DNA of 16,356 nt from JAVVFH01 sp032250585 (GCA_032250585.1 JAVVFH010000055.1:1-16356), one strand, 5' to 3'. Positions 6,258 through 14,757 are shown, numbered from the stretch's first letter. The notes: generated by a model not told the origin, from the sequence alone. Program-made: numbers and translations.

Positions 6258-7199
6258 TCAGGAACCCTCGTCGTAACCGAACTGCTTCAGCGCCCTCTCG
6301 CTGTCCGACCAGTCGCGGCTGATTTTGACCCAGGTTCGCAGGAAAACTTTCGCGCCGAGCAATTCTTCAAGCTCCCGGCGTGCGCCGCTTCCCACTTGTT
6401 TCAACACCGCGCCGCCCTTGCCGATAACGATCTGCTTCTGGCCCTTGCTCTCGACCCAGATGACGGCGCCAATCCGGATCAGCCCGCCTTCGTGTTTGAA
6501 CTCCTCGATCTCGACGGTCAGGGCGTAGGGCAGTTCCTGGTGCAGTCGCGTCATCAATTGTTCGCGAACCAGTTCGCCCGCCAGGAAGCGCTCGCTTCGA
6601 TCGGTGAATTGTTCCTCGTCGTAAAGCGGCCTGGAAAAGGGCAAGGCCTGCAGGGCCCGCTCCTCGAGATCGCCAATGCCGTCGCCCTTCTTCGCGCTGA
6701 CCAGAAAAACCCCGGCGAAGCGTTCAGTGTCAACGTCCTTTTCCAGGAAACGCAACAGTCTGGATTTGTCTTTGACCTGGTCGATCTTGTTGATGACCAG
6801 GAAAATGGGCACATCGACCGTTTCCATGGCCTGCAGGACGTGCTCGTCCTGGCGGGTCCGGTGGTCGGCTTCGATCAGAAAAACGACCAGGTCCACGTCC
6901 AGCAGCGAAGCCCGCGCGACACGGTTCATGTAGCGGTTTAGCGCCCGCCGGGCCACGCGATGGATTCCCGGCGTATCGATGTACACGACCTGGCCGCGCT
7001 CTGTCGTCTTGATGCCGACGATGCGCTGACGCGTGGTTTGCGGCTTGGCCGTCACGATGCTGAGCTTCTGACCGAGAATCCGGTTCATCAGCGTGGACTT
7101 GCCGACGTTGGGACGGCCGACCAGCGCAACGTAACCGCAACGGTAATCCTCGCCGCCTGGCTCGATGGACGGATCATCCGGATGGTCGGATCGGCTCAT
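6258..7199 (-). CDS. era: Ribosome-assembly GTPase Era
   Basis: Essential GTPase that binds the 3' end of 16S rRNA and helps mature the 30S subunit. The 313-residue protein has the G domain with G1 GRPNVGKST (28-36), G3 DTPGIH, G4 NKID and G5 SAKKGDG. The C-terminal KH domain carries the RNA-binding VIGKGGAVLKQVG loop. An N-terminal tail of about 20 residues (DHPDDPSIEPGGEDY) precedes the GTPase core. The ATG at 7199 overlaps the rnc stop as ATGA, which fixes the start and suggests translational coupling with RNase III. The rnc-era pairing is widespread and links rRNA processing with 30S maturation. Confidence 0.97.
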   Translation of the reverse strand: MSRSDHPDDPSIEPGGEDYRCGYVALVGRPNVGKSTLMNRILGQKLSIVTAKPQTTRQRIVGIKTTERGQVVYIDTPGIHRVARRALNRYMNRVARASLLDVDLVVFLIEADHRTRQDEHVLQAMETVDVPIFLVINKIDQVKDKSRLLRFLEKDVDTERFAGVFLVSAKKGDGIGDLEERALQALPFSRPLYDEEQFTDRSERFLAGELVREQLMTRLHQELPYALTVEIEEFKHEGGLIRIGAVIWVESKGQKQIVIGKGGAVLKQVGSGARRELEELLGAKVFLRTWVKISRDWSDSERALKQFGYDEGS

Positions 7200-7870
7200 G
7201 AACCGTCGTCCCCACGCAGGATGACCAAAGCTTTCCGGGCAGCCGCCTGCTCGGCCTTGCGACGACTGGCACCACTGGCCTCGGCCAGCGTGCCGTTATC
7301 GGAAATCCGGCAGGAGACGTAAAACTTTTTTGCGTGATCGGCGCCTTCTTCGCGCAACAGAACGTACTCCGGCAACGGCCGTCCCCGCCCCTGCAGCCAT
7401 TCCTGCAGACGGGTCTTGGGGTCTTTCAACTGCTCCGCGGCGGGCAGCTCCCCGATCAGGGGGTCGAAATAATCGAGGATGACCGATTTGCAGGCGTCGA
7501 AACCCCCGTCGAGATAGATCGCGCCCAACAGGGCCTCGAACGCGTCGGCGAGAATCGACGTGCGGCGGAAGCCACCCGACTTCAACTCGCCTTCCCCCAG
7601 CCGTATCTGCTTTCCCAAGCCGATACCGGAAGCGACTTCGGCCAGCGTGGACCCACGCACCAGGCGCGCGCGCATGCGGCTTAAATCACCCTCGGACGCG
7701 CCCGGCTCAAGCTCGTACAGCCGCGCTGAAACTACCACATTCAAGACACTGTCCCCAAGAAATTCCAGGCGTTCGTAATTGAGAGAACCGACACTGCGAT
7801 GCGTCAACGCCGCTTGCAGCAATTCCGGGTCATTGAACCGGTAATCGATGCCGGCGACCTGGTCCTTCAC
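7196..7870 (-). CDS. rnc: Ribonuclease III
   Basis: Double-strand-specific endoribonuclease that releases rRNA precursors and processes structured mRNAs. The 224-residue protein has an N-terminal nuclease domain with the signature ERLEFLGDSVL (metal-binding Glu33, Glu36, Asp40) and the second pair Asp109 and Glu112 in ILADAFEALLGAIYLD. The C-terminal dsRNA-binding domain covers about 154-221 (DPKTRLQEWLQ through RRKAEQAAARKAL). All catalytic residues are present. It starts 4 bases after the DUF4845 gene ends and overlaps era by 4 bases. In enteric bacteria RNase III cuts its own leader; no such hairpin was identified here. Confidence 0.97.
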   Translation of the reverse strand: MKDQVAGIDYRFNDPELLQAALTHRSVGSLNYERLEFLGDSVLNVVVSARLYELEPGASEGDLSRMRARLVRGSTLAEVASGIGLGKQIRLGEGELKSGGFRRTSILADAFEALLGAIYLDGGFDACKSVILDYFDPLIGELPAAEQLKDPKTRLQEWLQGRGRPLPEYVLLREEGADHAKKFYVSCRISDNGTLAEASGASRRKAEQAAARKALVILRGDDGS

Positions 7871-7874
7871 ACGA

Positions 7875-8240
7875 TTATCTCAGCACCACGGTCCGGTCGA
7901 ATTTGCCCACCAGGTCGATGTTGCCCAGAAACGGCTTGCGCACTTCATACTTGACCCTGACCTGGACACCGTCCTTGCGGATAATGCGGATATGCTGCGG
8001 CCCGATATTGCCGCTGGCGTAACTGACCCACAGGCTCGTCTGGATCCGCTGCTTGATTTGGCCAGGCGCCAGGGACGCGGCCGCAGGGTCTTTCTTGAGG
8101 GCATCCATCGCGCTGCCAAGGGCGTGGTACTCGAGATACATCGGAACCAGCCGCATCCCTGCATAGGCGAAAAAAATCACCAGGCCGAGCACCAGCAGAA
8201 AACCGACCAGGGTCAAACCATTCTGTCTCGGAATGTTCAT
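7875..8240 (-). CDS. DUF4845 family small membrane protein
   Basis: 121-residue protein with a short N-terminal tail (MNIPRQNG) and a single hydrophobic helix (about 9-31, LTLVGFLLVLGLVIFFAYAGMRL). A roughly 90-residue soluble domain rich in beta patterns follows (IRIIRKDGVQVRVKYEVRKPFLGNIDLVGKF). The start resembles a type IV pilin-like leader (GLTLVGFLLVL, with G before a hydrophobic stretch) but lacks the Glu at position +5 of true pilins. The family is typically found between lepB and rnc in Gamma- and Betaproteobacteria, as here. Its function is not established; the position suggests a role near the secretory membrane. It is probably inner-membrane anchored with the domain in the periplasm. 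The 150-bp gap upstream makes it the first gene of an rnc-era-recO-pdxJ block. Confidence 0.85.
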   Translation of the reverse strand: MNIPRQNGLTLVGFLLVLGLVIFFAYAGMRLVPMYLEYHALGSAMDALKKDPAAASLAPGQIKQRIQTSLWVSYASGNIGPQHIRIIRKDGVQVRVKYEVRKPFLGNIDLVGKFDRTVVLR

Positions 8241-8390
8241 TTCTGTTTACCTGCTTCCTTGTAAGTTGTGCCCCGAAGTGTGCTGACAGACCGGTCATGC
8301 CTTGCCGGCGAGCTTCCGTCAGGCTTCGAGACCTACCTACTATAGCGCCTGGTCCCTCTCCATACTATTGAGAGCGCATTTCGCCGAGCG
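8241..8390. other. Intergenic gap lepB / DUF4845 gene
   Basis: 150 bases without a gene. Read on the - strand there is a TATAGT -10-like box (plus coordinates 8339-8344) but no good -35 partner at the usual distance, so a promoter for the DUF4845-rnc block is plausible, not shown. A small CTCTC/GAGAG dyad lies just upstream of it. AGG about 10 bases before the ATG at 8240 is the likely ribosome site. Confidence 0.35.
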
Positions 8391-9191
8391 TTAATGAATG
8401 CCGTCTCCGATACGGGAGAAGTCGCCGCAGCCCTTGGTGTAATCGAAATTCAGCCAGACCCCCACGGCCCGGCCCATCATGTTTTCCGCGGGCACGAAAC
8501 CCCATTCCCGGCTGTCGTTGCTGCGGTCGCGATTGTCACCCATCACGAAGTAATGGCCCTGAGGTACCTGCCACTGCCCGTCCCGGCCGCGGGAGTTCTC
8601 GTGGATGAGGATATCGTGCACAACGCCACCCAGGTTTTCCCGCAGGCGCACCGCGTCCGGCCGCGGCGTCGTGCACTTGATGTCGTCGCTGGAAAAGCGG
8701 CCCAGTGATTCGGTGGAGAGCGCTTCGCCATTGACGAACAATTGCTTATTGCGGTAAGTCACCGTGTCGCCCGGCAAACCGACCAGGCGCTTGATGAAGT
8801 TGATGGACGGATCGACCGGATATCGAAAAACAACCACGTCACCCCGCTCTGGCTCGCCAATCGGGACGATTTTGGTATCGACCACCGGCAAACGCAGACC
8901 GTAGGCAAACTTGTTGACGACGATGAAATCGCCAATGAGCAAGGTCGGTATCATCGACCCCGATGGAATCTTGAACGGCTCGAACAGAAAAGAGCGAAAC
9001 AGCAGCACGATCAGCAGCACCGGGAACAGCGACCGCGAGTACTCGATCACTACCGGATCGCGGGGCTGAGCCCCCTGCCGCTGGACTTGCCGATCCATTC
9101 GGCGGCGGCGCAGGAACAGGCTGTCCAGCAGCCAGACCAGGCCGGTAAAGGCGGTCAACAAGACGAGTATCAGGGAAAAATCCGCTTTCAT
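8391..9191 (-). CDS. lepB: Signal peptidase I
   Basis: Inner-membrane serine-lysine protease that removes signal peptides from Sec- and Tat-exported proteins. The 266-residue protein has two N-terminal transmembrane helices (about 6-26 and 55-71) separated by a basic cytoplasmic loop, then the periplasmic catalytic domain. Catalytic Ser79 lies in IPSGSMIPTLLIGDF (box B) and the general base Lys134 in FIKRLVGLPGD (box D). Box E MGDNRDRSNDSREWGFVP is complete. A cysteine pair may exist (CTT near 173 and GCGD near the end). It lies 6 bases after lepA, the usual lepA-lepB arrangement. The length is shorter than E. coli LepB (about 324) but usual for other Gammaproteobacteria. Confidence 0.97.
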   Translation of the reverse strand: MKADFSLILVLLTAFTGLVWLLDSLFLRRRRMDRQVQRQGAQPRDPVVIEYSRSLFPVLLIVLLFRSFLFEPFKIPSGSMIPTLLIGDFIVVNKFAYGLRLPVVDTKIVPIGEPERGDVVVFRYPVDPSINFIKRLVGLPGDTVTYRNKQLFVNGEALSTESLGRFSSDDIKCTTPRPDAVRLRENLGGVVHDILIHENSRGRDGQWQVPQGHYFVMGDNRDRSNDSREWGFVPAENMMGRAVGVWLNFDYTKGCGDFSRIGDGIH

Positions 9192-9197
9192 TGGCTG

Positions 9198-11003
9198 TCA
9201 AGACCTCTTGTTATCCTGCTGCAATACCGCCAGGAAAGCCTCCTGGGGAATCTCCACCCGGCCCACCTGTTTCATGCGCTTCTTGCCGGCTTTCTGCTTT
9301 TCCAGGAGTTTACGTTTGCGCGTCACATCACCACCGTAACACTTCGCCGTCACGTTTTTGCGCAAGGCTTTCACCGTGGTCCGCGCGATCACCTGCGAAC
9401 CGACGGCGGACTGGATCGCCACGTCGAACATCTGCCGCGGGATCAATTCTTTCATCTTTGCAGCCAGCTCACGGCCGCGGCGCTGCGCCTGTTCACGATG
9501 CAGGATCAACGACAAGGCATCCACCCGCTCACCGTTGATCAGTACATCGACCCGCACGAACGGGCCGGGCTCGAAACGCAGGAACTGGTAGTCGAAAGAG
9601 GCGTAGCCGCGACTGGCCGATTTCAGCCGATCGAAAAAATCCAGCACGACTTCCGACAGCGGTAATTCATAGCGAATAGCCACCTGGCCCCCGAGATACT
9701 GAATGGATTGCTGCTGACCGCGCTTTTCTTCACACAAGCCGATCACGGCTCCCACGTAATCCTGGGGCACCAGGATATTGGCCTCGATGATCGGTTCGCG
9801 AATCTCGGCAATCCTGTTGCTTTCCGGCAGACTGGCCGGGTTTTCCAGGCTGATCACTTCGCCGCTGTTCAACTCGATTTCGTAAATGACCGTTGGCGCC
9901 GTCGTGATCAGTTCGAGGTCGTATTCGCGTTCGAGCCGCTCCTGGACGATATCCATGTGCAGCAAGCCGAGGAACCCGCAGCGAAAGCCGAAACCCAGCG
10001 CTTCGGAGGTCTCAGGCTCGAATTGCAGCGCAGCGTCGTTGAGTTGTAAACGGTCCAGCGCCTCGCGCAAATCGGGATAATCGTCGGCGTCGGTCGGAAA
10101 CAGACCGGCAAAAACGCGCGGCTGCAGGGTCTTGAAACCGGGCAGCGCTTCGCTCGCGCCGTCTTTGGCCATAGTGATGGTGTCACCGACGGGCGCGCCG
10201 TGCACGTCCTTGATGCCTGCTACCAGGAAGCCGACTTCCCCCGCTTCGATGCGTTCTCTTTGTTTACGCTTGGGCGTGAACACACCTACCTGTTCCACCT
10301 GGTGCTGGTTACCCGAAGCCATCAGCTTGATTTTCTCGCCCTTGCCCACCGCGCCGTCGACGACACGAACCAGCGACACCACGCCGAGGTAGTTGTCGAA
10401 CCACGAGTCGATAATCAGGGCCTTGAAGGGGGCATCGCGATTCCCCGATGGGGGCGGAATGCGCTGCACCAGCATTTCGAGAACCGCCCGCACGCCCTCG
10501 CCGGTCTTGGCACTGACATTCAACGCATTGCGGGCTTCGATGCCGATGATGTCTTCGATTTCCACCTTGACCCGTTCCGGTTCGGCCGAAGGCAGATCGA
10601 TCTTGTTCAGCACCGGGATCACCTCCAGTCCGAGCTCGACGGCGGTGTAACAGTTGGCCACGCTCTGCGCTTCCACGCCCTGGGCGGCATCGACCACCAG
10701 CAGGGCACCTTCGCAGGCCGACAGAGACCGCGAAACTTCGTAGGAAAAATCGACATGACCCGGCGTGTCGATGAAGTTAAGCTGATAGATTTCGCCGTTT
10801 TCAGCCGGGTAATCCAGCGTCACGCTCTGGGCCTTGATCGTGATGCCCCGCTCGCGCTCGAGCTCCATGGAATCCAGGACCTGCTCCGCCATCTCGCGTT
10901 GGGTCAAGCCGCCGCAAATCTGGATGAAGCGATCGGCCAGCGTCGACTTGCCGTGATCGACATGAGCGATGATGGAAAAATTCCGTATGTGATCCTGATT
11001 CAT
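9198..11003 (-). CDS. lepA: Elongation factor 4 (LepA)
   Basis: Translational GTPase that acts on the ribosome during stress and during 30S biogenesis. From the ATG at 11003 it is 601 residues, matching the family (about 600). The GTPase domain has G1 AHVDHGKST (13-21), G3 DTPGHVDF and G4 NKIDL, followed by the EF-G-like domains II, III and V. The LepA-specific C-terminal domain carries KCYGGDVTRKRKLLEKQKAGKKRMK. The frame also opens at a GTG at 11033, but the ten extra residues are not family-like and AGGA lies between the two, so the ATG is preferred. The 103-bp gap to degP holds a possible promoter and a strong hairpin. lepB follows at once. Confidence 0.97.
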   Translation of the reverse strand: MNQDHIRNFSIIAHVDHGKSTLADRFIQICGGLTQREMAEQVLDSMELERERGITIKAQSVTLDYPAENGEIYQLNFIDTPGHVDFSYEVSRSLSACEGALLVVDAAQGVEAQSVANCYTAVELGLEVIPVLNKIDLPSAEPERVKVEIEDIIGIEARNALNVSAKTGEGVRAVLEMLVQRIPPPSGNRDAPFKALIIDSWFDNYLGVVSLVRVVDGAVGKGEKIKLMASGNQHQVEQVGVFTPKRKQRERIEAGEVGFLVAGIKDVHGAPVGDTITMAKDGASEALPGFKTLQPRVFAGLFPTDADDYPDLREALDRLQLNDAALQFEPETSEALGFGFRCGFLGLLHMDIVQERLEREYDLELITTAPTVIYEIELNSGEVISLENPASLPESNRIAEIREPIIEANILVPQDYVGAVIGLCEEKRGQQQSIQYLGGQVAIRYELPLSEVVLDFFDRLKSASRGYASFDYQFLRFEPGPFVRVDVLINGERVDALSLILHREQAQRRGRELAAKMKELIPRQMFDVAIQSAVGSQVIARTTVKALRKNVTAKCYGGDVTRKRKLLEKQKAGKKRMKQVGRVEIPQEAFLAVLQQDNKRS

Positions 11004-11041
11004 CAGTCCGCCGCGGGATTGGCTTTCCTGCACAGTGAAGA

Positions 11042-11069
11042 GCCACCCGTTTCGGAGGAAACGGATGGC
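11042..11069 (-). repeat. Stem-loop in the lepA leader
   Basis: Two 12-base arms (11042-11053 and 11058-11069) pair with a single G-U or mismatch position around a 4-base loop (CTCC in the - strand RNA). The structure sits 38 bases upstream of the lepA ATG. No run of T follows on either strand, so it is not a standard intrinsic terminator. It could partly attenuate read-through from degP or stabilise the lepA message end. Confidence 0.6.
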
Positions 11070-11087
11070 CCTGTTTCACGAGAAAGG

Positions 11088-11093
11088 ATTATA
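11088..11093 (-). promoter_or_regulatory. Candidate -10 box for lepA
   Basis: A perfect TATAAT on the - strand just after the degP stop codon. The best hexamer at 17-bp spacing (TGAAGA) matches the -35 consensus at only 3 of 6 positions. A TTGACG is nearby but only 11 bp away, too close. A start here would place the leader hairpin inside the lepA 5' UTR. Moderate support only. Confidence 0.4.
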
Positions 11094-11106
11094 GCTGAAT
11101 TGGCCG

Positions 11107-12537
11107 TCAATCTTCAGTCGCGGGAGTAAACGCGATGAACCCTGTTACGCCGTCGCGCAGGATGCGCAAAGCGACGGCTTTACCTTCCGGCAGGTTTTCG
11201 ACGATTTCGGTGAAAGAATCGACGCCGTCGACCTTCTGATTGTTGATCATGAGAATCACGTCACCACCGCGCAAGCCGGCACGATAGGCTGCGTCGCTTT
11301 CGACGCGCGATACCAGCACGCCGCCGTCCGGGTTCCCGAGCGTCTGCCTGCGGGATTCACCTATGGATTCGACGGCGATGCCCAGCGCGTTGCTCTGCCG
11401 CGCTTCCTCGGCCGAGCCAAGCAAGTTGCCGTCTTCGTCCTCCTGCAACGCATCCAGCGTTACCTGAATCTTCTTTTCCTTGCCGTTGCGGCTTATCAGA
11501 AGATCCACCTCCGTGCCCGGCGGCGTGGCGCCGACGGCGGGCGGTAATTCGCCCCAGGAGTCGATCGGCTGACCATCAAATTCGAGGATCACGTCACCAG
11601 GCTCGATACCGGCTTTCTCTGCGGCACTGTCCTTGTTGACGTCGTTGACCAGGGCTCCGACCGGGCGTTCCAGGTTCAGGGCCTCGGCCATGTCACGGGT
11701 GACGGCACCGACCTGAACGCCAAGCAGTCCGCGCCGCACGCGACCGTGCTCCCGCAGCTGTTGGATCGCGGCGCGCGCGGTCTCTATGGGAATGGAGAAC
11801 GACAAGCCGATGTAGCCGCCGCTCGAACTGAGAATCCAGGAGTTGATGCCCACGACCTTGCCGTCCATGTTCAACAGCGGGCCGCCGGAGTTTCCGCGGT
11901 TGATGGCGACATCGGTCTGGATGAACGGGACATACTGCTGCTGGCTCGTGCTGCGGCCTTTGGCGCTGACGATGCCCGCCGTCACCGACTGATCGAAGTT
12001 GAACGGCGAACCGATCGCGATGACCCATTCACCCGGCCGCAGTGCTTCGCTGTCGCCCAGTTTCAGCGTCGGGAGGCCTTGCGCATCGATCTTCAGCAGC
12101 GCGATATCGCTCAAGGGGTCCGAACCAATCAATTCGGCTTCGAATTCCCGGCGATCCGGCAAGCGCACGATGATCTGGTCGGCGTCTTCGATCACATGGT
12201 GATTGGTAATGATGTAGCCGTCCGACTCGAAGATGAAGCCGGAGCCTGCACCCCGGCGATCCGGCCTGCCCCCCCCGGGTCCACCGGGACGGCCGGGGAC
12301 GTCAAAGAAACGGCGGAAGAATTCGGGAATTTCCTCCTGGTTGTGCGGGCTTTCCATGTCGCCCTGACCCAGGCGAGCGCGCTCACCAAACTGCGTTACC
12401 CGTATATTGACGACCGCAGGCGAGGCCTCCTCGACCAGCTCCGTGAAGTCGGGCAGGCCGGAGACGCGTGCCTCGACGACGCTGAAGATGAACAACAGCG
12501 GCACTGCGAAAACATTGAGCAACATTGGTTTTTTCAT
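11107..12537 (-). CDS. mucD: Periplasmic serine protease, MucD/DegP type
   Basis: HtrA-family protease and chaperone that degrades misfolded envelope proteins and, in Pseudomonas, dampens the sigma-E response. The 476-residue protein has an N-terminal signal peptide (1-23, MKKPMLLNVFAVPLLFIFSV then EA). The trypsin-like domain follows, with His114 (TNHHVIEDA), Asp144 (DPLSDIALLKI) and Ser217 (RGNSGGPLL), then two PDZ domains (about 268-365 and 385-470). A Gly/Pro/Arg-rich low-complexity stretch (81-97) lies in the flexible LA-loop region before the protease core. GAGGTGAT close before the ATG is a strong ribosome site. It follows rseC by 43 bases, as in algU-mucABCD operons, so its expression is tied to the sigma factor. 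Confidence 0.96.
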   Translation of the reverse strand: MKKPMLLNVFAVPLLFIFSVVEARVSGLPDFTELVEEASPAVVNIRVTQFGERARLGQGDMESPHNQEEIPEFFRRFFDVPGRPGGPGGGRPDRRGAGSGFIFESDGYIITNHHVIEDADQIIVRLPDRREFEAELIGSDPLSDIALLKIDAQGLPTLKLGDSEALRPGEWVIAIGSPFNFDQSVTAGIVSAKGRSTSQQQYVPFIQTDVAINRGNSGGPLLNMDGKVVGINSWILSSSGGYIGLSFSIPIETARAAIQQLREHGRVRRGLLGVQVGAVTRDMAEALNLERPVGALVNDVNKDSAAEKAGIEPGDVILEFDGQPIDSWGELPPAVGATPPGTEVDLLISRNGKEKKIQVTLDALQEDEDGNLLGSAEEARQSNALGIAVESIGESRRQTLGNPDGGVLVSRVESDAAYRAGLRGGDVILMINNQKVDGVDSFTEIVENLPEGKAVALRILRDGVTGFIAFTPATED

Positions 12538-12580
12538 GAAATCACCTCTTTTGAAATTGCATTCGATAGCGTGCCGGGCT

Positions 12581-13087
12581 TCAGTCGCCTTGCGCCGCAG
12601 CGCGGGTCGCCGCCCGGCCGCAGGAGCGGCCGTCCTGAGCCTCCACCACGCGCAACAGCTGGACGGTTTCCCTGCCCGGAAAATCCCTGGCGCGTTCGCG
12701 ACCCCAGATCAGGGCCGCAGACCCGGCCAGCAGCGCCGCGGCCAGCGCCAACAGGTCAGCCACGCCGCTTGCGGCTTGCATCTTGATACTCATATTGTGT
12801 CCGAACACCGCTCCCCCAAGGCCCGCGAGTAAGGGCAGCAGGTAGAAGCGCGTCAGGAGACGTAAATAAAGGCTCTCGGGCAACCCGACCACCACGGCTT
12901 GACCCGTTCTGGCGCCCAGCGTGTTGCCGAAGTCCATAACCGTCGGCCGGCGTGGCAGCAGGCGGCCGAAAATGCCTGCTCCGCAGCCCCTGCCCCCGTC
13001 ACAGGCCGGACAGCCGGAAGTCGCACCGAGCCGGACCCGAACCGTGCTCCGGTCGGCAAACAGGATCAAGCCCTGTTGTTCAATCAC
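12581..13087 (-). CDS. rseC: RseC/MucC family membrane protein
   Basis: Fourth gene of the sigma-E operon; a cytoplasmic-membrane protein reported to modulate sigma-E activity and linked in other bacteria to SoxR reduction. The 168-residue protein opens with the family's IEQQGLILFADRSTVRVRL beta segment and then a cysteine cluster, GCPACDGGRGCG (Cys26, Cys29, Cys35). Two transmembrane helices follow (about 79-97 and 107-128), then an Arg-rich tail. The tail after 130 is variable in the family. It begins 23 bases after rseB. The cysteines could bind a metal or iron-sulfur cluster or be redox active; this is family knowledge and inference, not seen directly. Confidence 0.9.
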   Translation of the reverse strand: MIEQQGLILFADRSTVRVRLGATSGCPACDGGRGCGAGIFGRLLPRRPTVMDFGNTLGARTGQAVVVGLPESLYLRLLTRFYLLPLLAGLGGAVFGHNMSIKMQAASGVADLLALAAALLAGSAALIWGRERARDFPGRETVQLLRVVEAQDGRSCGRAATRAAAQGD

Positions 13088-13110
13088 GGGTCCGCCGGCC
13101 GGATAAGGTG

Positions 13111-14082
13111 TCAGGGAGCCGCGGGGCCGACGGCGTCACCGATAAACTTGACGGTGACGGCCGGAACATCGCCCACGACCGTGATGAGCATGTCGTCCAG
13201 TACACGCGTAAACGCATGTGTCGTACCCATCCGATTCAAGCCGGCCTGCCCGGATTTCGCGGCCGCCGCGGCCTCGACGTAAACGGATACAGCGGCGAAC
13301 CCGTCGCTGTAGACCAGGTGTTCGTAAATACCGTGCTCGGCGTCCTGCGTGTAGCGGTGCAGCGCCAGACGAAATCCCGGCGGCAGTTCGTTTGGCGCCC
13401 AGCGCGGCTGCCTCTTCGCGGATGCGTTGCCCGCGGGCAGAGCCGATTTGACGGTCCTGAAACGCTGCAGTTGCTCGTTCGAGACAAGGTCTTTCGGATC
13501 GACCTGGGAACCGAGCCTGAGATCCGTAAACATCAGCTTGGCCAACGGTTTCTGACCGGCATCCAGTAGCTCCCATTTCAGCAGCAAGCCGGTGTGCTGC
13601 TCCAGCCACAGCGAATAGCCATAGCGGTAACGGTCTTTGGGAATGACGTTCAAAAGCCTGGCCTGGTGCCCTGCGATGCGCGCTTTACCGGCCATGCGCA
13701 ATTGGTATGAGTGCTCCGCCTGGTCATACTGATCCACCGGCAAGCTGGGAAAAAAGGCGCGCTTGAAAGCGTCGTCCCGCATGATCGAATGCTGTTCACC
13801 GAGCACCCAGCGTACCCCACTGGCGTCGCGGATGACTTCGCGCGACTCGCCCGAGACCGCCACCAGACGTTCGCGCACGCCCTTCTCGTCAACGATGTGC
13901 GTGACGCGCATCGTTTCCACCTCGTTACCCTGAATGTAAACGAATGTGCCCTGGTAACTCAGTTGGCTCATCGCAATGGACATGCGCTCCAGCCAGTTGC
14001 GCGGCGACTCCCCGGCCTGGAGGACAGTGCAAACACCCAGCATCAGGACCAATAACAGGCCCCTTTCGGCAGATGGCTTCAT
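13111..14082 (-). CDS. rseB: Sigma-E regulatory protein RseB/MucB
   Basis: Periplasmic sensor that binds the periplasmic part of RseA and shields it from proteolysis; lipid or LPS signals release it. The 323-residue protein has a signal peptide (1-23, ending LQAGE) and the large N-terminal domain with the family pattern WLERMSIAMSQLSYQGTFVYIQG. The region RYRYGYSLWLEQHTGLLLKWELLD resembles the LolA-like fold edge. A smaller C-terminal domain runs from about 225 (LPPGFRLALHRY onward). The ATG overlaps the rseA stop codon by one base (TAATG), indicating translational coupling and a matched RseA:RseB supply. Length and order are normal for the family. Confidence 0.96.
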   Translation of the reverse strand: MKPSAERGLLLVLMLGVCTVLQAGESPRNWLERMSIAMSQLSYQGTFVYIQGNEVETMRVTHIVDEKGVRERLVAVSGESREVIRDASGVRWVLGEQHSIMRDDAFKRAFFPSLPVDQYDQAEHSYQLRMAGKARIAGHQARLLNVIPKDRYRYGYSLWLEQHTGLLLKWELLDAGQKPLAKLMFTDLRLGSQVDPKDLVSNEQLQRFRTVKSALPAGNASAKRQPRWAPNELPPGFRLALHRYTQDAEHGIYEHLVYSDGFAAVSVYVEAAAAAKSGQAGLNRMGTTHAFTRVLDDMLITVVGDVPAVTVKFIGDAVGPAAP

Positions 14083-14732
14083 TACTGGGTGGGGTTTCCG
14101 TCCGTACCGGTCAGCGTATCCTGTGCCGCGCCGCTGTCTTCCTGTTCCGTCCCGGCCGTTGCAGACACCGCGACGGGCGTGATGACGATTGGCACGAAAG
14201 AGACAAAACCGCGGCCGTCAGCCCTGCCGCTGGCCTGGTAATGGCGCAGCAGATAGGAATTCATCCGGCTTTCGTGGCCGGGCATGGCACCCGAAAAACT
14301 GGCCTGGCGGGAAGCCGGCCCGGGCACGAGGCTCTGCGGGCTGACAAAGGACTTCAATGGCTCGTTGTCCACCAAATCGCCTTGTCCTTCACTCGCGTCG
14401 CGCGAACCGGGATTCACGGCGACCAGGGCCATCAATGCGACCGATGCGGCCGCGGCGACACCAGTGAAGGACTTGAGCCAGCGCCGGGATATGGCCCGGC
14501 CCGGACGGGGTGCGGCTTCGTTCTCCAGCGCCCGGTTCACCCGGCTACAGAAATCCTTCGCGGCGAGACCGCCTTCCTTGTGGCGAAGACAGTCCCGCAT
14601 CAAGTGGTAGCGTGCCCAGGTCGCGCGCAGCTCGCTGTCCGCGCTCAACCGGCGGACCAGAAAACGGCTCGTGTCGCGGCCGCTCTCGCCGTCCATCAGG
14701 CATGAAAGATGTTCGCGTGTTTCGTTGGTCAT
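14082..14732 (-). CDS. rseA: Anti-sigma-E factor RseA/MucA
   Basis: Single-pass inner-membrane protein that holds RpoE inactive and is cut stepwise under envelope stress. The 216-residue protein has a cytoplasmic sigma-binding domain (about 1-75), with the hallmark EHLSCLMDGES and WARYHLMRDCLR. One transmembrane helix follows (about 88-106, FTGVAAAASVALMALVAV), then a periplasmic region with the family segment SYLLRHYQASGRADGRGFVSFVPIV, which RseB-type partners contact. It sits 25 bases after rpoE and overlaps rseB. The periplasmic tail beyond 195 (TAGTEQEDSGAAQD) is low-complexity and ends GNPTQ, unlike the hydrophobic tails of classic DegS substrates; the initiating cut may be signalled differently. 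Confidence 0.94.
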   Translation of the reverse strand: MTNETREHLSCLMDGESGRDTSRFLVRRLSADSELRATWARYHLMRDCLRHKEGGLAAKDFCSRVNRALENEAAPRPGRAISRRWLKSFTGVAAAASVALMALVAVNPGSRDASEGQGDLVDNEPLKSFVSPQSLVPGPASRQASFSGAMPGHESRMNSYLLRHYQASGRADGRGFVSFVPIVITPVAVSATAGTEQEDSGAAQDTLTGTDGNPTQ

Positions 14733-14757
14733 AATCCGTACCCTGGCATTCCGGTTT

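Noticed and set aside
11004..11033. GTG start of lepA at 11033
   Set aside because: It adds ten residues absent from the family, and the likely ribosome site lies between it and the ATG at 11003.
11042..11069. Intrinsic terminator after degP
   Set aside because: The stem is strong but no T tract follows on the transcribed strand.
11088..11104. TTGACG as -35 for the TATAAT before lepA
   Set aside because: Spacing is 11 bp, too short for sigma-70 recognition.
11746..12786. 346-codon + strand open frame, and similar ones at 8742-9665 and 10200-11129
   Set aside because: Each is antisense to a clearly conserved gene (degP, lepB/lepA, lepA) and shows no recognisable motif.
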